A DNA stretch of 64,000 bases, taken from NCBI GenBank assembly GCA_008360955.1, contig LUCM01006345.1:1-64000 (forward strand), in the 5' to 3' direction. Both the position numbers and the translations under genes were made by a program. Origin of the DNA: Fasciolopsis buskii (taxonomy: Eukaryota > Platyhelminthes > Trematoda > Plagiorchiida > Fasciolidae). A model generated the notes under the pieces. It searched no databases. It was not told where the DNA came from and was given only the letters and a program-made list of their open reading frames with translations. This document shows positions 36,176 to 47,668 of this stretch, piece by piece (positions within the stretch are counted from its first letter, which is position 1; every line of letters begins with the position of its first letter).

Positions 36176-37280
36176 AAGATTTTTCGCGTTTGTATCCGAC
36201 TTCTAATGTGACTGAACGTGTTTCATTATCTGTTTTTTGATGTATTCACCTAAGTCACTTGAAAGGGACATTGATTGTTCGTTATTACCGTCATTTCCGA
36301 CTTGTCAAACATTTTAAAGCTCGTAATTTCTCGTTCGCGAATGTTTTTGGGAGCCGCATGGGGAGGCTCCTAGAAAGGAAAGCATTCTTTGTGCTATTTT
36401 ATTTTCATCCGTTCAGCATCAATTTTGCAACATATGGAAGACTAGTCTGCCTTAGATGTCAGTTCCGTAAAATGACCTATGGCTGGAATTCGCATGTTTT
36501 TGGACTGGGCACTCCCAACCACACGCCCCCGGTTAATTTCACTATCAATTTAGACGAGCACCAATGCAGTCCTCGGAACAAATCTACCCCTCTTGTGGTA
36601 TATCAATTCACCGGCGCTTTTAATGAGGAGTCCCTTCTTTTCTAGCTCTGATTCCGGTTGGACTGGATCTATGGTGATCTTTATTTTGACAGATGAATCG
36701 ACGGCTATCACAGTGGATGTAAGAATGTATCCCCAAGTAGTTGGTTATCTTGGTCGATATTCGGGTTCGTCTGTCAAAATCGCACGGTGATAACTAAATA
36801 TCAGATTGACCTGGTCTCTTTGGTTAGGTCCTTGTTGCTTAATCTAAGCAGAGCTATGGTGCTACGATAGTAGCGTCCATTTTTGTGCGCTTGGAAACCG
36901 CAGATCTGAGCGACTCAATTATCGATGAGATGACCTAGTCGGTTGGAGCTCCTGTTCGGTAGGAGGGCAGTCATCGGATTGTGTGGACACTTCGCTTTGT
37001 TTTGTCTTCCTGCAAATTTCTCACCATTTTTCTTTACCTGTCTAGCACCACAATTTCGTTGGTAAGTTTGAGGTAGAACACTCGATTTTTAATTAGAATA
37101 TCTTGCATGATACTTTCTATTTTTTCTGAATTATGTTTATTTGTATCAGCTCTAAATGTTTTGCCTATGCGAGTGTTAATTTTTTCGCTCTTTTCATCAT
37201 CCCTCATTATTCGTATGCTTCAACCGGATATTTCCTTGCCCCTACACTGATGACATCGTTGTCTTGTTCTTGTGCTCAAG

Positions 37281-37679
37281 GCGAAGCTTGCATCTCTATA
37301 CCGGGAAAAGTGCCCTGGACCAATCGATGGTGTTGTCTCCGTTCTAGATCATTGGATATCTATCCCCTGGCTGGACAACCGTGTTCCAATTCAGGCAATT
37401 CATTTTTGACGAATGAATTATCCCCGTCGCGTGCCCCCAACACCTGGCCGCTGCTCTCGTTGAGCCTTGAACCTGGCCAGGTAGAATTAGGATTGGCCGG
37501 GGACAAACGTCACAAAGCCGCAGTTCGATTGGCGATGCCAAAACAGTCGGCCACTGCGTTGCTGTTTGATGTTCCAGATAAGTTGCATATGGGTGCATGG
37601 ATTCGTGGCTTCATTCAGGCGCTAGGGATCATTCCACCTGCTGACACCATGGAGGTCAAACCGGACGCGACATACTCCG
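37281..37679 (+). CDS. AFAP1-like exon 4: second PH domain
   Basis: The acceptor gtcttgttcttgtgctcaag leaves two bases, GC, that complete the Gly codon opened at the end of exon 3. The donor is ACTCCG before gtaact, phase 1. The protein is a PH domain: VPWTNRWCCLRSRSLDIYP gives the first strands with the W-x-x-R-W-C motif, PLLSLSLEPGQVELG the middle strands, and KLHMGAWIRGFIQALG the C-terminal helix with its Trp. AFAP1 PH2 has R-W-x-x-R-W-C and ends in a D-M-G-R-W-I helix, so the match is good. A Ser/Asn-rich insert of about 25 residues sits in the loop after YPLAGQ. Confidence 0.78.
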
Positions 37680-38033
37680 GTAACTAGTCTGTGTGTGTAC
37701 ATAAGTGTATGCGTGGGTGCTTGTGCGTATGCATGTATGTATGTATATCGATGTCGGTCGAATTCAGTTCCTCTGACTCGTGAATGAAATACAGCTACAA
37801 AACATCAATATTTAAAACCACTAAATGCAGTAGAGAACATCAGACCGCCACCGATGTAAATCCCCAGCAATATGTATCCACCAACCCTTTGCTGGAACTC
37901 GAAATGAAATTTTGTTCAGTTAATCTCACGTGTAATCGCACCTGCACTCAGGTAGTTCTCATTCAAACTCGATTATGGTAAAGTCCATTTTCGTAGCGAA
38001 TCCTATTGTGCCCGTTCAAAATCCACTTTTTAG

Positions 38034-38662
38034 GTGCCCCTAAAGCCAGTCACTCGGTATCAGTTCCATCCTCCAGTTGTCTGGAGTACGACATTCCTGA
38101 TAAGTTGGATTCATCGCGGAAGCTGTACCGATTTGTACAGACCAGTTCAGAGACCAAAGTTCAGTATAGCGGTCAGTCGCAGCAATTAATGTTGAACAAC
38201 CCCGACCATTTTAAACTAGAAATTCTGTCGGACTCGGGATCGAGAAATATTTATGATGAAGTTTGTCCACCCTCGGCGCAAGATTCAACGGCGAATGGCT
38301 GTGGTAGTGCCAATAGCTCAAAGTTCAAAAGACGTTGGAGCTCTCCGTCGCTTCCGTTGAATATTCCTCCGGGGCCCCGGATGTGCTGGTACGGTATGAA
38401 CGAGGCAGAAAAAGACTGTTCTTCTCGCTCATACACAACATGCACTACATCGGAGGCACGTGAAACTAGTTCAGTTCGATCTTGGCATATTCCTCCTCCT
38501 AGTCGATTGCTTTTGGCGCAACCCCTGCCTCCACTGCCTTCTGTCGGACCGAGTGCGGCGGAGTCGATTGCAGGCACAATGACTAGTAGTCGGACCTCGT
38601 CTAGTCAAACACCAGAAGAACATCGCAATCATTTGTGCTCCGGGTCTTCGCACAATTCTGAA
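38034..38662 (+). CDS. AFAP1-like exon 5: Ser-rich region with Tyr and proline motifs
   Basis: The acceptor atccacttttttag is followed by GT, which completes a Gly codon (phase 1 to phase 1). The exon ends in phase 0 at TCTGAA before gtaagtt, a strong donor. The 209 complete codons encode sequence with no fold I recognise. Features likely to matter in an adaptor are RNIYDEVCPP, a Tyr-x-x-Val site of the SH2-ligand type, and LAQPLPPLPSVGPS, a PxxP cluster of the SH3-ligand type. AFAP1 and XB130 use such sites to bind Src-family kinases and other signalling proteins, but equivalence of these sites is inference. Confidence 0.72.
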
Positions 38663-38814
38663 GTAAGTTCATTTTTGATGATGTTTCATGTGTAATTATA
38701 GTGAAATGGGCATGCCCCGTAGCCACTGGGGCCCACTATCCGAAAGGGATGGAGAAACCGCAATCCGTGACTCTGAAAATTGGAATGCCATAGAACCTCA
38801 TAAGGTCTCATCAG

Positions 38815-38945
38815 GTTAGGTGAGGTAACGTACCGGGCGACAACGAGTTCTCGCGCGCCACCAGAGTGCATGATGGATGTCGGATTTGAACCTCTGACCT
38901 TTTCGGCGACAAGCGTTTAGCCCACGTGACTACCTACGGTTTAGT
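38815..38945 (-). repeat. tRNA-derived SINE-like fragment
   Basis: The minus strand reads GTGGGCTAAACGCTTGTCG, then AGAGGTTCAAATCCG (B box with one change), then CTCTGGTGGCGCG. The B box and the CTCTGGTGGC tail pair this fragment with that at 12040-12150. It lies in the intron after exon 5 and is antisense to the gene. Confidence 0.6.
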
Positions 38946-41186
38946 TGCTTGATCATGTCCATCACAAATACTAATGAAGGTAGTTGCACAACCAGGATAA
39001 CTGGTGAAAGGGTTGCGTTCTGACTCCATCCTGTAATCGAATGATCATTTTAAGCAAGCTTGGATCATGTGGTGCTGATGCGCACAAACAGATCCCCCTC
39101 TGTCTTTCAAGACAGGTGGCGATTAGAAGATGGGTCATAGTACCCATCTGTGGACATGATGAAGAAGCATAAAATACTTAGGCCGTGCAATTTTGCAGGC
39201 TCGTTTTAGTGCTTGGACAAACCAATTCCACTTTCATTTTTAATTATCGCATCGGCTATCGTTAAGGGAACCAAGAGCACTGGTCAGCTGACGGCTTGGT
39301 TGTGTCACATTCCAGCTAAACCAGTTGTAAATCCTTTTTCCGAAATGTTTTGAAATTTCTCAGCCACAAATTATGGTTTCTTATTTCTAAGAGATGTTCT
39401 CTGAGATCACTCTTGAATTCGTATTTTGAATCCAAGGTCAACTTGGAACCGAGGTGCCATCACAACGTTTGATGTCTTGAGCGTTTTGTTTACGCGTTCG
39501 CGACCACCATCTATCTTCCCATACTGGGTTTATCCGTATTGGGCCTCACTTGGAAAATGATGTTGTAAGGTGGCTTTCTTTCAACAGTGTCAATATGGAC
39601 AAGGAAGTTCCATTATCAGCTGCGTTGAATGATATGGAACACAGTAGAAGGTGTTATAGCATTTCCCTAGAGCTCTCGGTCCTCGTGGAAAAATTCAAAT
39701 TATCCACTTAGAAAAGCTCGAATGGATGCCGTAAGCATTATGGTTGGTAATTTCTTGCCGTCGGATCACTTTTCCAACAAACATTTTTCCACTCCTTGTT
39801 AGTCTTCTTGTATTCCGAAAGTCTCCATATGAAAGCGCTTTCGAGATTTTCCTTTTTTCACGCCTTTTGTTGTTATTTTGTGATTAGTTGATGAAAGGCA
39901 GTATTATTCACTTAACAATGCATCCAAACCTGTCGGAAACGCTCTACTTACGCAGGATTTCTTGTCAACAGGCGGATTTCATACAGAATTCTAGGTCACC
40001 GCACACACACACACACACACACACACACTGCCTTCGCTACCCGGTGTTTAGCGCAGCGGCAAAGATGAGTTGGGACGCGCCATCAAATTTAGTTCGCTTC
40101 AGGCATGTTATTAGAGATCTGTTTACCTTTGTGCACGTAATAGAGTGTGAAAACTAACTAATTCATCACCTGTTCACTTTTCTACTCCTACAAATACCCG
40201 TATCTTTATCAAAGCGGGCACGTATACCCGCATGCTACTCCTACACAGTAGGTAACCTGGTTGGTCTAACGAGGTTCAGATTGAAGTGACGGAGAAGTGC
40301 AGACAGACAGATCTGCTCTGGCCGTCGTCTAGATCCAGTGTAACCAGGGTTGAATAACGACGATCGGTAGGATATATCAAAGCGATTGGCTAATTGATCT
40401 AACAGCTATCACTTACAGCTAGTGTAGAAATGGCATGTGCAAATTATCGGGTTCAGTCTGTCACGGAAACATGGTGACTACCTACCATTGTTTTTACTGT
40501 TGCTTGTTTATCAATTGTTCCGGGAATGAAAATTGCGCGTTGCAGCGGTTGTATGGTCGGGATTGGGTGGCCCCGTCTCCGAGTTGGCCACTCACTCTGA
40601 AGGCCTCTCGAAATGTTCCTAAATCGCTGTGACTCAAATTGCATCTTTTGAGGAAGTTTTGCGCACGGCCTTCTCAGGGAGATATGAGAACAAGCGCTTA
40701 GCGCTCCACCGAGTTGACGGATCTTTGTTAGTTACTCTAGAGCAGGTGGCTAATCCCTGATCGCAGTCCAACTACGGACGGCCTACGAAACCCATGGCTG
40801 AGTGATCGCTGGCTTCTGTGGTGGAAGGTGTACTCAAGATGTCTAGCTCCATCTGAAAGGCGCATGAACTGATCAATCAGTTACCAGTCCTTACTAGGTA
40901 ACAAGACACTCAGATCGCCTTATTGCCATGTAGGTTAAACCGTTTGGTCATTGGCTGGTAATGGTATCTCCTAATCCAAACCTCTACTTCAGTTTGGGAA
41001 ACCGGATGATGTCTGGCCAATCGATGAGATGTGGGTCCCGCTGTTTAGCCGATGACGTGGAGGTGCAGGGCAGGAGAGAATCATCATGAGCTCTACAACA
41101 TGTTTCTTTTTCTTACCATTTTCCTGCTTAGCCACGGTGCCGATACCACGTGATCTATGTACAGATTAGCGCTGTATATACTCGCA
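38946..41186. other. Intron 5 sequence; (CA)n microsatellite
   Basis: A (CA)n run of about 27 bases lies at 40002-40028. I see no gene. The 40250-41100 part has the patchwork look of old repeats but no clear match elsewhere in the window. Confidence 0.5.
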
Positions 41187-41201
41187 CCTACGACTACACA
41201 G

Positions 41202-41286
<85 letters not shown>

Positions 41287-41308
41287 GTGGTGACTGTGTG
41301 GTCGTAGG
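41187..41308. repeat. (TA)40 tract framed by 18-bp inverted arms
   Basis: The left arm CCTACGACTACACAGTCA (41187-41204) is the reverse complement of the right arm TGACTGTGTGGTCGTAGG (41291-41308) with one mismatch. Between them lies a nearly pure (TA)n tract of about 80 bases (41205-41284) and a short TAATGTGG spacer remainder. The whole can fold back as a hairpin or cruciform. An open frame reading Ile-Tyr repeats across it is an artefact of the tract. Confidence 0.9.
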
Positions 41309-42709
41309 CATGATTATGAGCGATCGTCCTGATTAGATACAAACAGGAAGAGCCCAATGGGCCTAGTATTCCTATCCTGGTCCTTCAGTTTAATGCACGA
41401 GACCAAAGCAGTCACGGAGCCTGCTATTTCGATGCAACGGATAATTATGTATGTTGTGGGGCCCACTTCGCTCTGGCCAAGCCCCCAGTTTTTTCTCCTG
41501 ATGCTACTTTCCCTTCCATATCGCTCGTAAACTCCGCATAATTTTTAGGCCCACTTGTTGGTATGCAGTTCAACGACTGTATGTGGCTTCACCAGTCAAA
41601 ACTTATTAAACCGGTGTAAAGTGCACCCGAAATTCTAGGTGGTAAATCGCATGGTGGGAATCAGCCAATCGATTCAACGACGACCTGGATCAATCGATTC
41701 TGTTATCCATTGTTCATTTTGGATGAATCAAGTTTTTATGCAAAAGGAGCAGCTGCAGCCAGCTTGTCCAATCTGTGATCATGTTCATGACTGCGGTCAC
41801 AGATAGAGTTGCTTCTTGGAAAATAATAATGATATGATACCCTTGTTTGGTTTATCTTGATGTGTGTTTCACTACTTCTTCTGACTTGTCCGACCGTGTG
41901 CCAGCTAGTTTCGTATTGAAATGAAGCTTCGCTGCTGCGAGATCCCGTGAATTATTTTTCCAGAACCACTCAGCTGTATCAAAACTGATGCTTGATAGTC
42001 ATTAATGAATTTGGCCCTGTTTGTGAATAACATGCGCATATCAATAGTCCGTGGAAATTCCACCAGCAATGTATACTCAGTTTAAAATGGAAATCGTTTT
42101 TTCCACAAGGTTGCCTATTGCCATTCGCTATCACCCTCGTATATTTTGCTGGTCACCGATTCGTGTTGACGCGGCCTGTTAGCCCAGTTGTATGCCTCGC
42201 TATCTATGTTACAATCGTATGGCCTCTTTTAGTCTCTAAACACCCACGAGTTCATCTTCATTTGCAAAATATTCTGGCGTATGTTTAATCTCGCGATGCC
42301 ATGTTGCTCATCTGTTTATCCTTCTGATTTCAGTTCGTTCTCGATAGATATTGCTAAACTAACTTTTCGACATTACCAGTTGTAAGAAATAAGACTAAAA
42401 ATAACCGTGTTAGGCGGGTGCTTCCGCGCTTTGTTTGCCCAGCAAATACAGTTACCAACACTTAAAAGGGCCGTTATGGTTTTTGTTTAGTCTAAGATGT
42501 AGTGAATTGTCTTTTGCTTCCCAAAATCTGATTTTGGAGGAGAATATTTACGCTCAATCGATAATTCTTCTTAGGTTGCTGTGAGTTCTAGCTTACTTTG
42601 TGTTTTACTGAAACTGACACCGTGGTCGAGTTCCATCTGAATGTGTCAGAATCAGTATGGTGCATGGTACGGTTACTAATTATGCTGTTCCGTTGAAATA
42701 TTTCTCCAG
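41309..42709. other. Intron 5 remainder; nothing recognised
   Basis: I see no gene, RNA or repeat in this stretch before the acceptor of exon 6. Confidence 0.5.
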
Positions 42710-43220
42710 CCGGAACTCAACCTCTTAACCAGTCCGTCGAATCCCACCAGAACTCGACCATCCGAATCCCGACAGCAAAATTATCATTATCATCTTGGCC
42801 ATCGTGGTTCACACCAAGATGATCGATTGTGTCCCAGCTGCCATCACCACTCTCCGCACTTCTCTCCGCTGAACATGTATTCCAACCCATCACAATTGGG
42901 ACACAAACGTCATGCGAGTTTGGGCAGTCTGGATGATGATAAACAACAGCGCCGTTGCACAGTAGATTCAGGACCAATTTATCAATCACTTCAATCAGTT
43001 GCTTCGCATTGCCAGAATCCTAGTGTCCTTGGTTGGATTGTGGACAATGTCCAGTCGAATAATGATCCACCTTCACGCACTAAGCCAAAACGGTCTGTTC
43101 GAAGTGGATGCACTATCAAGGCTTCAGGGTCTCAGGATGACGATGTGGCCTCTGTTAGCGAAATCACAGACACTTTAGAAATGAGTTTTCCCTCGGAAAT
43201 CTCGCCCCTTGGATCATTGG
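42710..43220 (+). CDS. AFAP1-like exon 6: Ser/His/Asn-rich low-complexity region
   Basis: The acceptor gttgaaatatttctccag enters phase 0 (PELNLL). The donor CATTGG before gtacgtttc leaves phase 1. The 170 codons encode a His/Ser-rich start with CPSCHHHSPH, a KRHASLGSLDDDKQQRR segment that resembles a basophilic kinase site, and an acidic end (DDDVASVSEITDTLEM). No domain is recognised. The frame stays open past the donor to 43279, but the phase fit with the next exon supports splicing at 43220. Confidence 0.68.
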
Positions 43221-45234
43221 GTACGTTTCGTAACTGTTTCTTCGGTGATGCTATTATCAGTAGTATTAGTTCCCTATGAAGAGGCTATACCACCGTTACC
43301 GATCTATTCTACACCATAGGTAGATAGTTTTACCGTTCTCCAGTGCAGGCACATCATTTTATGGCAAAGCTGTATACAACTCTGTACCATTCTGTCCATT
43401 TCTTTTGGTGTGCTTTGCAGCAAGATCGAGTCTGAAGTGAAATAAGTCGATCTGTAAAGTGGTTTTCCCAGGTAACTCATAAAATCCATCATTGCAGTCC
43501 AAGCGGTTATGCTTGTTTGGTCTTCTTTAGTTATGAAGTGACGTTTTTCATCTTATAAACTTTGATTTCTCGTGACGTCACTACCTAAACTGACGTTAAT
43601 CGACGGTAAGAACTGTAGGCACTCGTGTTCATAGTGAACCACCATTCCGATTGCTGCCAGTTTACCTTCTCAAGGTAGTTTTTATGACCGAACAAAAGTA
43701 CATCCTGAGAACGGCCAACCCCTGTTTTAAAACGCGAAAAAGAGATAAGAAGTTTGTCTTTGCTTCGACTCAATCGGCCATCATTAATAACTACCGTTCC
43801 CGATAGCTCCGGACAGAACAGTCAGGTTCAGCAGCCACAGACGTTCGTTTAATGGACCATGCTGAATCATTTATTTTGGGTTCTCTGCTTAGCACTCAGT
43901 GACCGATCATTCCGCTGGCTATTCGATCCACCACTATTGACCTTACTATGCGGCGTTTTTCCTCAGTTTATCCATTGCCGTGGCCAATGTAATGTCGCTT
44001 TAGTTGCGCTTATCTTCGACCATGATGATGAATGTGACTATTCACTATACACTGCACTTCCATGTTCCCTTCTTGACTATGGCCTATCCTTTTTACTAAT
44101 TGCTGGTTCCTTTAGATACTTTCTGCTCTCGAGACCGCTAACCGTTCTTACGTAACCATTCGATTTTTCTTTTGCTCGTTTTCTAACTACACTTTGAGCT
44201 AAGAGAGCAAATTAACCATACTGGGAACAAGATCTGATGGCTAAATGTTGCGGTAGACTGAATTCTATTTTGGACTACCCAGGTAAATGACTGGAAGCAA
44301 AATCCGTTTTGGCAACCTTTTTTGCTTCTGACCTCTAATAGCCTTATAAAATTGCTTTACTGAGTCTCATTAATATTGTGGCACCCCGATTCAGTTAATT
44401 AAGCAAAAGGCTTCCCCAAAGATCTTCGAAAACAGATGCTATGATCGTCAGTCGGGACTACGAAACCCGATTTCTTGAATGTTAGTGAATTGGATTTTCC
44501 GTCCTATCCCTTTTCTTTCGACTTGGTAAATCCATCCTTGAGCCAGTGGCACAACACGAGGCTACACGTCCATCGAATCATCTTGGAGAAGATTCGTATT
44601 TGATTTGACAAAGCTGCAATAGATTTCCCTCTCCACGTTACCGACGTATCGTTTTAGATCTCTTATATGCTCTTCAACGTCAACACTTCAGTACTATTCT
44701 TTTCTTAATTACTGCCCAATTTCACCGTCCTAACACAGCTGTGTCAGAACAAATCTTTGAAATTCATGGACGAAATACCCGGTGGGTTTCAGTTTCAGAA
44801 AGTGCAGTCTCATTGGAAAACGGTGATTAAAAAGGTCTACGAATCCTTTGTATTACTGTTATTATTTGCACAGATCTGAATGCAGATTGTGGGCCGTCGG
44901 AATCCTGGCGAAAAACGACAACAATGAGCAAAAAAGGAGAAGGAAAAAGACAATGTATTGAGTTCACAACACATGGTAATTCTTCTATTCTCCATTTCCA
45001 CATCGCCATTCATCGGCATCTATGAGTCCTCTGTGGACTTGGTGCGTCGCGGTTTTTCAAACCGAAGTAGAGGAATGATTGAGAAGACCCTACCCCGAGC
45101 TTTTGATCAAATGGTCTACCCCCCAAAGCAGCGGGACGATCTGAGAACGACGTAACCCACCGGGGGCCGGTGACTGATTGTTCAGTTCATGTGGCCTCTG
45201 GATAGGCTTATACATCCCGGGTATCCAGTACATC
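43221..45234. other. Intron 6, first part; repeat remnant near 44.9 kb
   Basis: No gene is seen. The 44860-45090 segment (CAGATCTGAATGCAGAT, GTCGGAATCCTGG, ACCGAAGTAGAGG) resembles 33230-33445 in the same orientation. Confidence 0.45.
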
Positions 45235-45479
45235 CCTTCACCATGTGCTTCTTGCGCCGCCTGTGGTTGGTTTGGAATCGGGGTTTAATCAGCTCCTCTG
45301 GACTGATTGCCAAAGGCCAATCAACCTAGTGGAGGGTGCCGGGCATTGGTCTTTGTCTTTACACTTTAGTAGGAACACCTCTGCCACTGGAAGTTAGCGC
45401 ATAGGACTTCTTCGGTAGAGGCTATTTGATATGCCGGTCATTTGGGAGCATCTCAAGAGACGTTCAGAGCAAGTAGCCA
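45235..45479 (+). repeat. Direct repeat, copy 2 (other copy at window start)
   Basis: This is the second copy of the repeat at 1-245. It directly abuts the 3'-truncated end of RTE copy B. Sequence immediately to its left (44860-45090) resembles another repeated stretch near 33.2 kb, so the full repeat may be longer than the part visible at the window start. Confidence 0.85.
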
Positions 45480-47668
45480 GCTCAGATCCTTAGACACCCA
45501 CACCGACCATGCTGAGTATTGTGCGTACCAAGAGATTAATCCGATCGAAATTATTGCGCTTAAATATTCGAAAGTTGGGTCCGTGTTAGGCAAGAATATC
45601 TTATATTACTTACCCGACAGGTGGTTTATGCGCCAGTCACAGTGCTGGTCGATCCGCGCAGTCGAAAGCATCTTTCAAGTCGAGATAGACCACGATCTTA
45701 AGGCGACCGTGTGTGGCGCGTTTCGAGTATCTGTCGGAAAGTGAATATCTGGTCGATGCAACCTCGACCTGGCCGAAATCCGGCCTGCTGTTCTCGGGTA
45801 TTACTTTCGCGAATCGTTGTCAAACGGTGCGGCATTATCGAAGCCAACACCTTAGTAACTGTCGCTATTCATTTATTCCCCTGATAATTGCTGCAGTCAC
45901 TCCGTGTGCCCTTCCTGAAGATGGGTACAGTCAGTGGCTAGCCCCACGATAACGGAATTCGACCCTCATGAAGCAAGGAGGAAAGTGATCTCGCCAGAGC
46001 TCCTCCACCCAATTTGAAAAGAACTGAAGGAAGGTTGTCGGGACCGGCTGCTTTTCCCTTCTTCGGAAGCCGAATGTTCGACTGTACTTCCACTTCCGTT
46101 GTGGGACTAAGTGACATCTCCCGAGGATTTGCAGCTGCAGACGTCGTTAATCTTTGGCCAGTTAAAGTGATCCTTGAAGTGCTCTGCCCAGCTGTCCAGC
46201 CTTTCCTGTCTACCATGGATGATCTCTCCATTCCTATCGCATACCATTTCACTAATCGAAGTTCACCGGCCACCGCTGTCGCGTGTAAGCTTAGGCAGTC
46301 TTTACTGATACCTGAAGCGGCCGCTACTTCCATCTCCTCGGCTACCCTAACCCACCAGTTTTCGCGGTCATTCTTAAAGCTTATTGTTAACTGACGCAGC
46401 AGTTGTCGATGTGTCTCATTCGCCTCTTTGCAGTTGTGAAGCTGGCCTTTTTGCTCCATTAGGGCCAGAGACACCTTTGCGAGATCTGGTGTTTTTGATG
46501 AACGCTATATCTAGGACCACAGGCGAGATCTGCTGCCAAATGCATCGCCTGCTTGATTTGATCCCACTGCTCGTCTACATTGTTGCTCGTCGGAGTTCTT
46601 AGTCCCTCGGATAGATTCTGTTCGTAGCTGTTGCGAACAGCCGAATCACACAGACGTTCGACAGCCAATCGGGCTTGTGGCCTGCGTCGATGGCATTTGA
46701 GCTGCAGCGAAAATCGCATTAAAACTAACGCATGGTCCGATTCGACGTACGTGGTCCAGTATGATCTACAGTTCTGGACAGAACCGCGCCAACGGTAGCT
46801 AACTGCGATATGGTCAATCTGACTCAGAGCACCTGTCGAGCTAGAGCGCCATGTCGCAGTGCGACGCGAACTGTGTCGGAAATTCGTACTAGATAGGAAT
46901 AAATGATTATCTGCACAGAATTGGAGAAGTCTTTCCCCGTTGTCTGTTCGCTGTGCAAGCAGGGCGCATCGCCCACCTAAACAGGATTCCAATGCACTCA
47001 GTTTTCCAACTTGTGCATTAAAGTCACCTGCTACCGCTACAATGTCAGAGTCTTTGCTCTTCCGAACAAGGGTGATGAGGTCGTCGTAAAACTCGTTTTT
47101 CTCCATATCAGTGCTGCAGTCTGTTGGAGCGTATGCTGCGATGCCAAGTATACCGCGCTTACCACTACTATCCTTTCGGACGCCGACTGATCCCTGCAGT
47201 CTCATGGCACACAAGTGACTGTCGACTGGGATCCAGTCTAGAAGGGCTGCTTCCGCCTTCTCACTCAAGACTATTCCTATACCGCGTTGACCCACAGCTT
47301 GAGCTGCTTCGTCTAGTGAAGCGTGCAGAAAATATCTTGTGGAGACATTAGGTGCAGTTGGTTGAATTACTCTACTCGAATCCTGAACTCGTGTTTCACT
47401 CACGCAGCAGACATCAATCGAAAGTGAGTCCACTATCAGAGCTAAACCGGCCTGTTGACTAGCCTGTATTAAAGTGCGCACATTGAAGGGGTCGAGATTC
47501 AGAGGCTGACGAGGCTTGAGAAAATATGAGGTAGCAGATTGAAGCCACCTACTACAGTACTTGACAATAAACCGTTGCGAGTATCGGGCGTGTTATCAAT
47601 GGAGATACTATGGGTAGGCAGAAGGGGCAGACAGATTGGGTTGGAGACAGAGCAGACAGGTTGAATAA
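45480..47668 (-). mobile_element. RTE-like LINE copy B, truncated at both ends
   Basis: The minus-strand element begins (5') at about 47668, within the overlapping upstream ORF. It carries a full-looking endonuclease and then a frameshifted linker and RT. RT pieces include GKAAGPDNLP (46.0 kb) and, lower down, EQQAGFRPGRGCIDQIFTF and LDLKDAFDCADRP (45.6-45.8 kb), which are RT motifs lost from copy A. It stops before the YADD box, where the 45235-45479 repeat begins. From about 46594 upward it is almost identical to copy A; below that it is clearly diverged. Confidence 0.8.
46459..47481 (-). pseudogene. RTE-like endonuclease frame, copy B
   Basis: This frame is identical in translation to copy A from VRTLIQASQQAG through NLSEGLRT (about 295 residues), including VAGDFNAQVG and SDHALVL. 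It then differs at roughly a quarter of positions (PTSNNVDEQWDQ in place of ATNSNVDDQRDQ) and is broken by a frameshift near 46470. The linker continues in another frame at 45938-46474 (NDRENWWVRVAEEMEVAA). The endonuclease catalytic residues are present but the element as a whole is defective. Confidence 0.75.

Noticed and set aside
41093..41311. Minus-strand open frame with long Ile-Tyr repeat
   Set aside because: It is only the translation of the (TA)n tract and its arms.
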